Source of the DNA: Actinobacteria bacterium OK074
Lineage (GTDB): Bacteria; Actinomycetota; Actinomycetes; Streptomycetales; Streptomycetaceae
Length of the DNA: 64,000 nucleotides
Assembly: GCA_001298575.1 (NCBI GenBank)
Contig: LJCV01000177.1
Coordinates: 62,001 to 126,000, forward strand
Direction of reading: 5' to 3'
Of this stretch, positions 31,603-40,469 are shown piece by piece; the first letter of the stretch is position 1, and each line of letters begins with the position of its first letter. Under the pieces are notes generated by a model, which had not been told where the DNA came from, searched no databases, and was given only the letters and a program-made list of their open reading frames with translations. The position numbers were made by a program, and so were the translations under genes.

Positions 31603-32544
31603 TTGGCCAAAGAAATCGACCCCAGCACATCCATGGCAGCGCTCTTCGGCTCCCGCGTACGCAAGTTCCGTACGGCGGCGGGCTGGACCCAGACCGAACT
31701 CGGCCGCAAAGCGAATGTCGTCGGCTCCCGCATCGCCCAACTCGAAGGCTGCACGGGCGCCAAGCCGACGTTGCCGTTGACCCGCGTCCTGGACCGAGTC
31801 CTGGGCGCGGACGAGTTGTTGGTGGACATGTGGCCGTTCGTGTACCGGGAGGCGTTTCCGGACTGGTCTCAGAAGTTCATCGAGTGCCAGCAGCGGGCTC
31901 TCACCATTCGTCAGTACGCGGCGAGTGTCGTACCGGGGCTCTTGCAGACAGCGGACTACGCACACGCTCTGTTGAGCCTCGACTCGTCACTCAGCGGCGA
32001 GGAACAGTTGAACGAACGGCTCGCTCTGCGACTTCAGCGGCAGGGGCGGCTCCGCTCTCCGAATCCCCCACGCCTCTGGATCGTCCTGGACGAAACCGTG
32101 TTGGTACGCCAGATCGGCAGCCCAAGCATCATGCGCGAGCAACTCGCACGCCTCCTGAAAGCCGCCGAAGAGCCCCACATCACCGTGCAGGTCATTCCGC
32201 TCAGCAGCGGCGGGCACGAAGCCATGGGCGGCTCACTGACCTTGCTGACCAATCTGGACGGAACCGAAGTCGCTTACACGGAGGGCGCCTTCAGCGGCCA
32301 ACTCATCGAAGAACCGGAGGAGGTGGAGCGATTCAAGCTGACTTACGATCACCTGCGGGCGGCAGCTCTGCCCCCGCTCATGTCGGTCGACATGATCCGA
32401 TCCGCGATGGAGGGCACCTACCGTGGCGCGAACGTCCCGACCCGAACCGAACGACGTCGTCTGGCGCAAAAGCAGCTACAGCAATCAGGAGGGAGGAAAT
32501 TGCGTGGAGGTAGCGGACGAGGTCAGCGCCGCCGCCTGGCGTAA
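31603..32544 (+). CDS. XRE-type helix-turn-helix regulator with DUF5753 domain
   Basis: A 313-residue regulator. The HTH is FGSRVRKFRTAAGWTQTELG, then RIAQLEG, followed by DUF5753 (about 95-270) with VVPGLLQTADYAHALL and LDETVLVRQIGS. The start is a TTG at 31603, preceded by AAAGGGAAG. The last about 40 residues are arginine-rich and encoded in a region that also codes, in another frame, for the first repeat of the DUF397 protein; the overlap is 122 bp, much longer than the few bases usual for this gene pair. Forms a classical trio with the RsbW-like gene (divergent) and DUF397. Confidence 0.88.
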   Translation: MAKEIDPSTSMAALFGSRVRKFRTAAGWTQTELGRKANVVGSRIAQLEGCTGAKPTLPLTRVLDRVLGADELLVDMWPFVYREAFPDWSQKFIECQQRALTIRQYAASVVPGLLQTADYAHALLSLDSSLSGEEQLNERLALRLQRQGRLRSPNPPRLWIVLDETVLVRQIGSPSIMREQLARLLKAAEEPHITVQVIPLSSGGHEAMGGSLTLLTNLDGTEVAYTEGAFSGQLIEEPEEVERFKLTYDHLRAAALPPLMSVDMIRSAMEGTYRGANVPTRTERRRLAQKQLQQSGGRKLRGGSGRGQRRRLA

Positions 32545-32710
32545 GAGCAGCTATAGCAACCAGACGGGTGGCGACTGCCTTGAGGTCGCGGACGGCCTCA
32601 CCGACCTCGTCCCCGTACGTGACAGCAAGGCCCCCGACGGCCCCGCGCTCACCTTCTGCGCCGCCCCCTGGACCGCGTTCATAAGCGACCTGAAGACCCG
32701 TCACCCGTAA
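32423..32710 (+). CDS. DUF397 protein with duplicated motif
   Basis: A 95-residue protein. DUF397 proteins are usually about 60-75 residues with a single WRKSSYS.....CVEVA motif. This one has two: WRKSSYSNQEGGNCVEVAD and WRKSSYSNQTGGDCLEVADG, followed by the normal VRDSKAPDGPALTF ending. GTG start at 32423 with GGAGGG 8 nt upstream, inside the 3' end of the XRE gene. Presumed partner or anti-regulator of the XRE/DUF5753 protein. Confidence 0.88.
   Translation: MARTSRPEPNDVVWRKSSYSNQEGGNCVEVADEVSAAAWRKSSYSNQTGGDCLEVADGLTDLVPVRDSKAPDGPALTFCAAPWTAFISDLKTRHP
32462..32611 (+). repeat. 75-bp tandem duplication within the DUF397 gene
   Basis: The codon for the first motif Trp is at 32462 and the second at 32537, giving a period of 75 bp. 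Copies differ mostly at synonymous positions (for example AAAAGCAGCTACAGC versus AAGAGCAGCTATAGC), so the duplication is not very recent. Confidence 0.8.
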
Positions 32711-32750
32711 CCCGGCCCGCCAAGAACCGGCGCACCCCCGCGTTCCCGTA

Positions 32751-32782
32751 CCGCCGGATCCTTGTCCGCAAGGATCCGGCGG
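32751..32782 (+). terminator. Terminator after the DUF397 gene
   Basis: A perfect 14-bp stem, CCGCCGGATCCTTG at 32751-32764 and CAAGGATCCGGCGG at 32769-32782, with the tetraloop TCCG. Starts 41 bp after the DUF397 stop. No T-run, typical of Streptomyces. Confidence 0.8.
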
Positions 32783-32994
32783 GCCACGAACTCCCCCAAA
32801 GAACCTGGGGAAAAGAACCAACCCCCCTCCTCCCACCCACCCGTCGACCACCGTCACCCAAACGAGTGACGCGGTTGCAACGAGCGGGCACGGAGGGTTA
32901 CGTTCGCCGCAAACAACCACACAAAGACTTCGGCCCCCGACAGGACGGCAATCCTGACCGAGGGCCTGACCACTCAGGAAGAAACGGCTTCCCA

Positions 32995-33816
32995 ATGGCT
33001 GAATGCCAGTCTAACGCGCGCCCGTGCGCCCACACCGGAGCACACGCCACATCCGGCGTGATCCACATCCGCACCCGTCACACCACCGACTTCACGGTGA
33101 TCGCCAACTCCCTTCTCCAGCGCAGGGGAAGCGCGGTGACGGTCGGCGTAGCGGCGTACATCTGCTCCCTCCCGGACGGCGCCCTCGTCAGCATCGCCGC
33201 GCTCTGCGCGCACTTCGACGAGGGCGAGATCCTGATCTCGCGCGCACTACGGGAGTTGGAGGCGGCCGGCTACCTGGAACGCCGCCGCGAACGCACCCCG
33301 CACGGCCGCATCATCACGCGGACGTACTTCTACGACGTACCGGCAGCGGCCCGCAGGGAGCCCCCGCCGAGTACACCCGCCGACGCCGTCGTAGAACCAA
33401 CGCCCAGCAACAAAGCACCAGTTGAGCCGCCCGCCCCCGCCGACGCCGCCGCACCCCCCGAAGCAGTCGCCGTCCTGACCGCGCTCTGCCGCGTCGACCG
33501 CCGCCTGATCCTCTCCCGGCGCGAAGTGGCCCAACTCGCCCCGGCGGTAGGGGAATGGCTGGCCCGGGGCCTGGCCCCCGAGGACGTCACCGACCACCTC
33601 ACCACCGGCCTCCCGCCCCAGTTCCGCTCCCGCCCGGCCCGCATCCTCGCCTTCCGGCTCGCCGAGATCCCGCACGCGGCACCACCGTCCGCTCCGGCCC
33701 GCCCCACCGTCCACCCCTGGCAGACCTGCGACGGCTGCGAACGCGCCTTCCGCGCACCGGAGGCGGGGCCGTGCCGGGACTGCCGCCGCGCCGAGGAACT
33801 CAGCGTCGCCTGCTGA
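32995..33816 (+). CDS. Winged helix-turn-helix protein with C-terminal zinc-ribbon-like motif
   Basis: A 273-residue DNA-binding-type protein. Residues about 30-125 form a winged helix (DFTVIANSLLQRRGSAVTVGV ... ISRALRELEAAGYLERRR), the fold of helix-turn-helix proteins widespread in Streptomyces genomes. A proline/alanine-rich linker (about 130-165) leads to a helical domain. The C-terminus has CDGCERAF and CRDCRR, two CxxC pairs that could bind zinc. ATG at 32995 gives MAECQSN; the site AGGAAG is 13 nt upstream. Function unknown; probably a transcription regulator. Confidence 0.8.
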   Translation: MAECQSNARPCAHTGAHATSGVIHIRTRHTTDFTVIANSLLQRRGSAVTVGVAAYICSLPDGALVSIAALCAHFDEGEILISRALRELEAAGYLERRRERTPHGRIITRTYFYDVPAAARREPPPSTPADAVVEPTPSNKAPVEPPAPADAAAPPEAVAVLTALCRVDRRLILSRREVAQLAPAVGEWLARGLAPEDVTDHLTTGLPPQFRSRPARILAFRLAEIPHAAPPSAPARPTVHPWQTCDGCERAFRAPEAGPCRDCRRAEELSVAC

Positions 33817-33858
33817 GGGGCGGGAGCCGTATCCCGGAGGGGCCCTCCCGGCTCGGCT

Positions 33859-34848
33859 CTATTCGGTCTGGTTCGGGCCGCGGAGCAGGGCCGCTCCCAG
33901 GGGGGTGATGATGTGCACGACATGGGCGCCGCGGCGTTGGCTGCTGATCAGCCCCGTGCTCCGGAGCGCCTTGGTGTGCTGGCTGGCCGCCGGGGCGGAA
34001 ACGCCTGCGGCAAGGGCCAGTTCGCCCGTGGTGGCCCCGCCGGCGGTGGCGCGCAGGATCAGGGCGCGGGTGCGGCCGAGGAGGGCGCCGAGCGGTGCGG
34101 TGGAGGAGTACAGACCGGGGGAGTCCAGCGTCTCCCGGTGCGGGGAGTAGACCAGGACCTGCGGCAGCGCCGGGTCTCCCTGGGCCACGGGTGCGCCCCA
34201 GCAGAAGTAGGACGGCACCAGGAGCAGCCCCCGGCCGTTCAACCGCAGGTCGCGGTCCTCGGCCGGGTAGTTCACATGCAGGACGGGTGGTTCCCATCGC
34301 ATGTGCGGCCCGAGGTTGGCCAGCAGCCCGGCGGGGCCGCCGTGCAGCATCGCCTGGCCCAGGGCGGCGCGCTCGGCGTCCAGGCAGGTGCGGGAGTAGT
34401 CGTGGTAGGGAGCCACGGCGGCCTCGTAGTACCGGCGCAGTCCGTCCGCGACCTCCTCGCGCATCCGGTGTTCGACGAGACGTGGTGCCCATGTCGGGGC
34501 CGCCGCCTGTGCGGCGAAACGCCGGACCTCTTCCCGTATCCGCTCCGGTGATGTGCCGACGATCGCGGTGGTTCCTGCGATCAGCCCGCCCTGCGATTCG
34601 AAGGGATTCAGAAAGTCGGGGTAGTAGGTTCCCTTTGCGAAAATCGGCAACAGGAGTTCCCTGACGACCCGTCCGAGATTCTGCTCGAACAGTCGTTTAC
34701 TTGCGTCACGGAACCAACTGTCGTACGCCCAGCGCCCTGCGGCGGCTTGGAGGCGGTGCAGGCTGAGAGCGATCTCCCACAGTGGATCCGGCGCCGACGC
34801 CATCCTGGTCCGGACCAGATCGGAATCCGTGAAATGAATACGGAGCAT
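33859..34848 (-). CDS. ArsR-like winged-helix regulator with long N-terminal domain
   Basis: A 329-residue protein. The C-terminal about 90 residues are an ArsR/SmtB-like winged helix (LILRATAGGATTGELALAAGV, then SAPAASQHTKALRSTGLI). The N-terminal about 230 residues belong to the DUF5937-like part seen in Streptomyces ArsR-family proteins (IHFTDSDLVRTRMA ... DPLWEIALSLHRLQ). No Cys metal-binding pair near the recognition helix, so the ligand is probably not a metal. ATG at 34848 with GGGGGA. Divergent from the secreted peptidoglycan-binding protein gene across 179 bp, which could be its target. Confidence 0.88.
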   Translation of the reverse strand: MLRIHFTDSDLVRTRMASAPDPLWEIALSLHRLQAAAGRWAYDSWFRDASKRLFEQNLGRVVRELLLPIFAKGTYYPDFLNPFESQGGLIAGTTAIVGTSPERIREEVRRFAAQAAAPTWAPRLVEHRMREEVADGLRRYYEAAVAPYHDYSRTCLDAERAALGQAMLHGGPAGLLANLGPHMRWEPPVLHVNYPAEDRDLRLNGRGLLLVPSYFCWGAPVAQGDPALPQVLVYSPHRETLDSPGLYSSTAPLGALLGRTRALILRATAGGATTGELALAAGVSAPAASQHTKALRSTGLISSQRRGAHVVHIITPLGAALLRGPNQTE

Positions 34849-34979
34849 GCTATTCCCCCGACCCTTAACGCCTTCGAAGAAGTGGATTCGAAGCCGATCT
34901 GGATGGATCTGCAGGAATCCGCGTTAAGGCACTGCTTAAAAGTGTAGCCCCCGGACTTACCCACTGACACCGTTGTCAA

Positions 34980-35007
34980 AGCCCGTATTGACCGACTTCT
35001 ACGGGCT
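34980..35007 (+). promoter_or_regulatory. Hairpin in the leader of the peptidoglycan-binding protein gene
   Basis: AGCCCGTA (34980-34987) pairs with TACGGGCT (35000-35007), leaving a 12-nt loop and ending 20 bp before the ATG. It may influence translation initiation or be an operator for the divergent regulator. Confidence 0.45.
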
Positions 35008-35027
35008 GTTGAACAGGGGGATTCAGG

Positions 35028-35456
35028 ATGTCTTTCAGGACCCAAGTGGCGGCAGGCGTTACCGTCGCCGTCATCATCACAGGACTCCACCTCGGTGGCG
35101 CGGGGGCGACCGTGACCGCAGCGCACGCGACCGCCGCCGGCTCGGGCCGGGTCCTCATCGCGGCGCCTGCCGTGCCGGACGCCACGGTGTCGTGCGGCGA
35201 CTACGGCGGCACCGCGCTCACCAGGGAGGGGGACGACGGCGCCCGTGTGCGCGAGGTGCAATGTCTGCTGGCCTTCCGAGGCTGGTTCGGGGGCACCGTG
35301 GACGGCCGCTACGGAAACAGCACCTACCTGGCCGTCCGCGCCTACCAGTCCTGGGACGATCTTCGAGGCTGCGCCGTCCGCCTCAAGACCGACGGGATCG
35401 TCGACCCCCTCACATGGAGCGCACTGCGTTCGGGCGACGGATGCCCGAATCCCTGA
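35028..35456 (+). CDS. Secreted peptidoglycan-binding domain protein
   Basis: A 142-residue exported protein. The N-terminal hydrophobic segment (VAAGVTVAVIITGLHLGGAGA) is a signal peptide, with likely cleavage after AHA or ATA. Residues about 65-140 form a PG_binding_1 three-helix domain (GARVREVQCLLAFRGWFGGTVDGRYGN split around VQCLL; DGIVDPLTWSAL). Three Cys suggest a disulfide. Such domains bind cell-wall peptides. No catalytic domain is attached. Divergent from the ArsR-like gene, which is a candidate regulator. Confidence 0.88.
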   Translation: MSFRTQVAAGVTVAVIITGLHLGGAGATVTAAHATAAGSGRVLIAAPAVPDATVSCGDYGGTALTREGDDGARVREVQCLLAFRGWFGGTVDGRYGNSTYLAVRAYQSWDDLRGCAVRLKTDGIVDPLTWSALRSGDGCPNP

Positions 35457-35729
35457 CGGGTGCCCGAATCCCGGGCGATGACGGGAGGCGCGCACACTCC
35501 CCCTGTTCACGCACAAACGCTCGAAGAGTCGTCGCGGTGTGTGATCCCGCGGCCAGAGTCGACACCCCGGGCACCGGTACGGCGTTGGGGTTGCCGTGAC
35601 GTCACAACGGTGCTGGAGCGAGCGGTTGCAGGAACGGTTCTGTTCTTGTCTCCGTTGCCCGCTCCTCACCGCGCCCGGGGCTGCCGACCCCCGGGCCGCG
35701 ACGCCACTGCTCGATGATGTCTGGCAAAC

Positions 35730-37724
35730 GTGCGGAGTGAAGCGAACGTGTGGGAAAGCGTCGGCGGCCTGATCGGACGGACCCGGGAGGCGGCGGCCCT
35801 GCGGGACTGGCTGACCTCCGGCCATCGCCTGATGACCGTGGCAGGACCGGTGGGGGTGGGCAAGAGCGCGCTGGCCGCGGCCGGGCTCGACGACGTCGGG
35901 GGCCAGGGCGCCGCCGTCGTCCGCGTACGGTGGCGCGGCACCCGGGCGGCCACGGCATCGGCCCTGGTCGCGGCCGTGGCCCGCGCCCTGCCCGGCGCAC
36001 CGCCCCCGGGACCGCCGCGCAAGACCGCGGGCACCGACGACCTCGTACGACGCATGCGGGGCGCCGACACGTTGCTGCTGCTCGACGACGTCGACCCGGT
36101 GCGGTCCGCGTGCGTGGGGCTGGTGCAGACCCTGCTGGAGTTCCTGCCGGGGCTGCGGGTGCTGGTGACGGCCCGGCAGCCGTTGGGGCTGGGGGACGAA
36201 CGGGTGCTGCGGCTTGGGGGGTTGGGCACGGAGGTCGCGGAGCCGGAAGGTGCCGGCCCCGCTCCGGCCGTCGCGTTGTTCCTGCTGCGGGCGCGTGCGG
36301 CGGATCGTGCGGACTGCGCTGAACCTGCCGTTCTCGACGCCGTCGTCGACATCTGCCGGTCCCTGGACGGGCTGCCCCTCGCCGTCGAGCTGGCCGCGTA
36401 CCAGGTGGCGGAGCACGCGTTCGCGCAGGCCGTCCGGGCCCTCGCCGTCCGGCTTCGGCGGCATCAGTGCTGGCTGAGCAGTGCGCGGGTCGCGCTGCCC
36501 CGGCACCGTTCGCTGCGGGACGCCGTCGCCGCCGTGCACACCTTGTGCGAACCGGCCGAGCGCAGCGTGTGGAACCGGGCCGCCGTGTTCGCCGGGGCGT
36601 TCGACGAGTCCACCGCCGTCTTCGTGTGCGCGGGCGGCGGCGTCGAGCCGCACCACGTGCCCGCGCTGCTGGCCCGGCTGGCGGCCGTCGGCGTCCTCGA
36701 ACCCGTGCGCGACCCCGGTGGACTGCGCCCGCCCCGCTACCGGATGGCCCGCGCCGCCCGCGACTACGGCGCCGAACGGCTGCGCGAGTCGGGTGAGGCC
36801 GCCGTCGCCGCCGACCGGCACCTGATCCACTGCCGCCGGGTCGCCGAGGCCGCCGCGAACCTCTGGCACAACGGCGGCCAGCGCCAGGCCGTCCGGCTCG
36901 TCCTCGACGAACGCGACGACCTGCGCGCCATGCTCCGCGACGCGCCCGGCCGGGCCGACCACACCGCGGTGGCGCTCGCGATCGTCGTCGACCTGTGGTT
37001 CTGGTGGGGCGTGCACGGGGACCCGGAGGAGGGGCGCCGGCATCTGCTGCGGCTGCTGCCGCTGTGCGCGACGGACACCCCCGAGGCCGTACGCGGCCTG
37101 TGGCTGGCCGCCTGGCTGACCGCGCGCAGCGACCCGGCCGCGGCGAACGGGCTGCTCGGCCGCGCCTGGACCGCCGCCGTGCTCGCGGGCGACGACGCCA
37201 CCGTCGGCCGCGTCGCCCACGTCCAGGGCCTGCTCGCGCTGCACCGCCGGGAACCCCGCACGGCCGCCGGGTACTTCGACGAGGCCGCCCGCGCCATCCC
37301 GGACCACGCGCCCGGCGGGCCCTCGGCGACCGTCAGCCTGGCGGCGCTCGCCGTGACCCAGTCCCAGTTCGCCCCGCGGGCGGCCGACCGCAGCGCCCGG
37401 CGGGCCCTGACCGCGCCCGGCCTCGCCGCCGACGCCTGGGCCTGCTTCCTCGCCCGGACCGCCCGCGCGCTCGTCGACCACCGCCTCGGCCGCACCGCCC
37501 GCGCCTGGCACCGCGCCCGCCGCGTCCTGACCGGCGTCGACCCGACCCTGCCCGCCCCGCACGGCGCCACCGCCCTGCGCCGCCTGCTCGCGGACATCGA
37601 AACCGGGGTCCCTCCGGATCCGGGGCCCGATGTCCCGGCCGGGCCGTCGGCTCTGTCGCTCTCGGCGCCCGCGTCCGTCGTACCGGTGCTCGCCCGAGGC
37701 GGGCCGGGTCGTCGCCTCGCTTGA
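35730..37724 (+). CDS. NB-ARC/AfsR-like ATPase with TPR-like C-terminus
   Basis: A 664-residue STAND ATPase of the kind attached to SARP or LuxR regulators, but here without the DNA-binding domain. GLIGRTREAAALRDWL precedes the P-loop AGPVGVGKSAL; LLLLDDVD is the Walker B and GLPLAVELAA the GLPL motif of NB-ARC proteins. A winged-helix-like region and helical TPR-like repeats follow to about residue 640. The missing effector domain suggests it acts through a partner. Start GTG at 35730 lacks a clear ribosome site; GTG at 35748 with GGAGTGA is a good alternative. Confidence 0.82.
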   Translation: MRSEANVWESVGGLIGRTREAAALRDWLTSGHRLMTVAGPVGVGKSALAAAGLDDVGGQGAAVVRVRWRGTRAATASALVAAVARALPGAPPPGPPRKTAGTDDLVRRMRGADTLLLLDDVDPVRSACVGLVQTLLEFLPGLRVLVTARQPLGLGDERVLRLGGLGTEVAEPEGAGPAPAVALFLLRARAADRADCAEPAVLDAVVDICRSLDGLPLAVELAAYQVAEHAFAQAVRALAVRLRRHQCWLSSARVALPRHRSLRDAVAAVHTLCEPAERSVWNRAAVFAGAFDESTAVFVCAGGGVEPHHVPALLARLAAVGVLEPVRDPGGLRPPRYRMARAARDYGAERLRESGEAAVAADRHLIHCRRVAEAAANLWHNGGQRQAVRLVLDERDDLRAMLRDAPGRADHTAVALAIVVDLWFWWGVHGDPEEGRRHLLRLLPLCATDTPEAVRGLWLAAWLTARSDPAAANGLLGRAWTAAVLAGDDATVGRVAHVQGLLALHRREPRTAAGYFDEAARAIPDHAPGGPSATVSLAALAVTQSQFAPRAADRSARRALTAPGLAADAWACFLARTARALVDHRLGRTARAWHRARRVLTGVDPTLPAPHGATALRRLLADIETGVPPDPGPDVPAGPSALSLSAPASVVPVLARGGPGRRLA

Positions 37725-37756
37725 GTCAGCCGGGCTCCGGGGGGGCTCCTGGGGGC

Positions 37757-37993
37757 TTACGCCCTCGGGGCCGTCGTACCGTCGCGGGGCGGGACCACCG
37801 TGCCGGTCACGACCTGGTGGCCGTCCGCGTCCAGGCGCGGTGCCGCGGGGTCCGCGTCGTCGAGCGCCCGAGCCTCGCGCTTGAGGATCCGGGTCGCCGT
37901 ACCCGCCGAACGCACCAGTCCGGACAGCTTCCTGACCCCCAGCACCACGACGATCACGACGAGGATCACGGCCAGCTCACTCAAGCCGAACAT
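37757..37993 (-). CDS. TatA-like twin-arginine translocase component
   Basis: A 78-residue protein with one N-terminal membrane helix (ELAVILVVIVVVLGVRKLSGL) followed by an amphipathic helix and a short polar tail, the TatA/E layout. Family hallmarks are present in form (MFGLSELAVIL ... G.RKL..L.RS.G), but the FGxxKLP motif reads LGVRKLSG, a divergent version. The ATG at 37993 has GAGAGG 6 nt upstream. It is a second, orphan TatA-type copy with no tatC nearby, so it may be specialised or vestigial. Confidence 0.75.
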   Translation of the reverse strand: MFGLSELAVILVVIVVVLGVRKLSGLVRSAGTATRILKREARALDDADPAAPRLDADGHQVVTGTVVPPRDGTTAPRA

Positions 37994-38135
37994 CAGGTGC
38001 CTCTCGACGGGACTACGGGACGACGGGACGTACGAGACGTGCGGGCGACGCGGTGGACCGCCCGGCGGCCGCAGTCTCCCCCGCCCACGGCCCCGCCGAC
38101 AAGCCACGCTTCCCGGCCCGCAGCTCAGCGGCGGC

Positions 38136-40151
38136 TCAGCGGCCGGATATCGCCCCGCCGGTACGGTGCCCGAGGCGCGGCCCCGCGGGCGTTCTGCTCC
38201 GTTGCTGCCGGTCCGGGCGGTCGCCTCGGTCGCCTCGGTCGCCTCGGTGCAGGAGCCAGGTCAGGACGAGCATCAGGTCGAGGCGGTCCGCGGGTTCGCA
38301 GCCGGGGCGGCCGGTCAGCTCCGTGATCCGGCGCAGGCGGTAGCGGACCGTCTGCTCGTGGATGTGCAGGCGGCCCGCCGTGAGCACGGCGTTGTCCCCG
38401 CACTGGAGATACGTGAGCAGGGTCAGCAGCAGTGGGGTCCGGCGCCGGGCGGGCAGTGCGAGCATCGGCGCCAGCAGCCGGGCCGCCGCGGTGTCGATCA
38501 GGTCCTCCGCCAGCGCCGCGGCCAGCAGCGCGGTGTGGTCGGCGGCGCGCACCGGGCGGTCCGCGGCCAGGACGCCGCGTTCCACGAGGGCGATCGTGTG
38601 CCGCGCCCAGCGCAGTGAGGTGGCCGCCCGGACCGGCACGACCGTCGGGCCGATCGCCGCCACGCCCAGCCGCAGCAGCAGCGCGGGCAGTTCCTCCCGG
38701 CGGCCGGGCGCCTCCGGGTCCGGCACGATCAGGTACGGCGTCGCCGCGTCCCAGTCCACGAGCACGTCCGGCGGCAGGATGCGCGTCGCCTGGCGGGCCG
38801 CGGGGCGCAGCGCGACCACGGCGACCGCGGCCGGCACCTTCCACTCGGCGGCCTTGGCCCGCTCGGCGAGCGCGTCGGGCGTGGGCGCGGGCTCCCGCAC
38901 CAGCAGGTCGCGCAGACCGATCCGGCGGCGCTCGCGGTCGGAGGCCATGTGGCCCTGCTGGCGCGCGTACCCCTGGGCACCGGCCTCGGCGGCCCTGGCC
39001 AGGAGTTCGAAGAGCCGGTCGGTGAGCCGGGCCAGGGTCTCCTTGGGCCAGTCGAAGCGGTAGGCGTCCTTGATGAAGCGACGGCACGCGACCTGACTGC
39101 TCAGCCGCAACGCCGTCTGCAACAGATCCAGACTCCGGCCCCGCCGCGCCGCCTCGGCCCCCAACTCGTCGTACAGCGCGGCCAGTCGGGCCGCCTCCTG
39201 CTCACCCTGCCCGTACCGCCGCCGCCCGACGGGCCCGGCGGACCCGATTCCACCGTCACCGCCATGGCCGCCATGGCCGCCATGGCCGTCAGGACCACCG
39301 TGGCCGCCCGGCTCGTCCCGGCCCAGCGAGTCCACGAAGTGCGCCACGGTCTCCCTGATGACCTGCCGGACCAGCCGCACGTACTCCTCGTCCAACGGCT
39401 GCGCCGCCTCGGCCCCGTGCGCACGCACCTGCCGCTCGATCTCCTCGACGGCGTCGTCGAGGTGCGGACGCAACAGGTCCGACAGCCGTCGCCCCTGGGT
39501 CGGTCCGGCGCCCGGCACGCTCCCCTCCGGCTCCCCCGCCCCGGCGAAGGACGGCGGCGCCGCGAGGACGACGGACTGCGGCCTTGTCACCGCCAGCCGC
39601 ACGTCGGTCACCACCGAGCGGGCGTCGATCGCCGACCATCTCGGATCGACCGCGGTCGCCCGCGAGGGGGCCCGCACCGGCGGTGCGGCGACTGGTGGTG
39701 CGACGACTGGTGGTGCGGTGACCGGCGGCCTGGCGGTGGACGGCCCGCCCGTCGACGGCCCGGCCGCCGACGGTCCCGTACGCGACGGCCGGGCAGCGGT
39801 ACCGGTGGCCGTCCGGCGCAGCGTCGGAGCGGTCGCGCGCACGGTCGGCGGTGCGGCCGACGTGGCGGCAACGACGGTTCTGTGCACGGGAATTGACGCC
39901 AACGCGGCAGCCGACGTCACGGCCTCCGCCCCGACGGCTGTCCCAGCGACCGTCCCGGCAGCTGTCCCGGCAGCCGTTCTCCCGGTCGCCGTCACGTTGA
40001 ACCGGCCCGACGTCCGGTTCAGCCGGCCCGTCGTCCGGGCCGCCTGCACGGTGCTCGTGTGCGCGGCGCTCCCGCGCACCGCACCCGTACCGCTGCTGGT
40101 GCCGCTACCGCTGCTGCCGCTGTTGGTGGGCGATGGTTCGGTGTCCGTCAC
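38136..40151 (-). CDS. PucR-family transcriptional regulator with long disordered N-terminus
   Basis: A 671-residue protein. The C-terminal HTH_30 (PucR) domain is clear: LLTLLTYLQCGDNAVLTAGRL and IHEQTVRYRLRRITELTG. The middle (about 250-560) has the usual GGDEF-like/central PucR helices. The first about 240 residues are Thr/Ala/Pro-rich with short repeats (APPVVAPPVAAPPV), and a Gly-His stretch (GGHGGPDGHGGHGG) occurs near 320. GTG at 40151 has GAGGG. Typical PucR proteins are about 400 residues, so the N-terminal extension is unusual. Divergent from the secreted hydrolase gene, a possible target. Confidence 0.85.
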   Translation of the reverse strand: MTDTEPSPTNSGSSGSGTSSGTGAVRGSAAHTSTVQAARTTGRLNRTSGRFNVTATGRTAAGTAAGTVAGTAVGAEAVTSAAALASIPVHRTVVAATSAAPPTVRATAPTLRRTATGTAARPSRTGPSAAGPSTGGPSTARPPVTAPPVVAPPVAAPPVRAPSRATAVDPRWSAIDARSVVTDVRLAVTRPQSVVLAAPPSFAGAGEPEGSVPGAGPTQGRRLSDLLRPHLDDAVEEIERQVRAHGAEAAQPLDEEYVRLVRQVIRETVAHFVDSLGRDEPGGHGGPDGHGGHGGHGGDGGIGSAGPVGRRRYGQGEQEAARLAALYDELGAEAARRGRSLDLLQTALRLSSQVACRRFIKDAYRFDWPKETLARLTDRLFELLARAAEAGAQGYARQQGHMASDRERRRIGLRDLLVREPAPTPDALAERAKAAEWKVPAAVAVVALRPAARQATRILPPDVLVDWDAATPYLIVPDPEAPGRREELPALLLRLGVAAIGPTVVPVRAATSLRWARHTIALVERGVLAADRPVRAADHTALLAAALAEDLIDTAAARLLAPMLALPARRRTPLLLTLLTYLQCGDNAVLTAGRLHIHEQTVRYRLRRITELTGRPGCEPADRLDLMLVLTWLLHRGDRGDRGDRPDRQQRSRTPAGPRLGHRTGGAISGR

Positions 40152-40469
40152 GTATTCCCTCGGATCCCCTCGTGTGGTCCCAAGTTCCGTAGCGCCGGCG
40201 GTTACCTCTTCCCTCGGATGCTCCTTGCGCATCTGGCGCCCCGTCAACTCACCTGGCTGACAAGTCGGGTCGTCCGGCTTGTCTCGGTCGAGCCAAACCT
40301 GTGGGACGGCGACAAAACGCCCCGCGAACTCCTCACCCCCGCACGCAGCGCGGCCCCGCCGCCCGCTCCCACCATGTGAGCCGTGCGGGTGGCACGCGCG
40401 GTCCGGCCGACGCCTGCCACCTCCGCGCACCCGCACCCCACGGCCCGTACCCCACGAGAGGACTCCCCC
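40152..40469. other. 318-bp divergent promoter region between PucR and polyester hydrolase genes
   Basis: Holds promoters for both genes and the inverted repeat at 40259-40283. The GAGAGGA ribosome site of the hydrolase lies at its right end. No supported gene. Confidence 0.5.
40259..40283. promoter_or_regulatory. Operator-like inverted repeat
   Basis: GACAAGTCGG (40259-40268) and CCGGCTTGTC (40274-40283) are 10-bp arms with one mismatch around a 5-bp spacer. Mid-way between the divergent PucR and hydrolase genes, so a plausible regulator site. Confidence 0.5.

Noticed and set aside
35730..37724. Calling the NB-ARC protein an AfsR/SARP regulator
   Set aside because: Neither a SARP DNA-binding domain at the N-terminus nor a LuxR HTH at the C-terminus is present.
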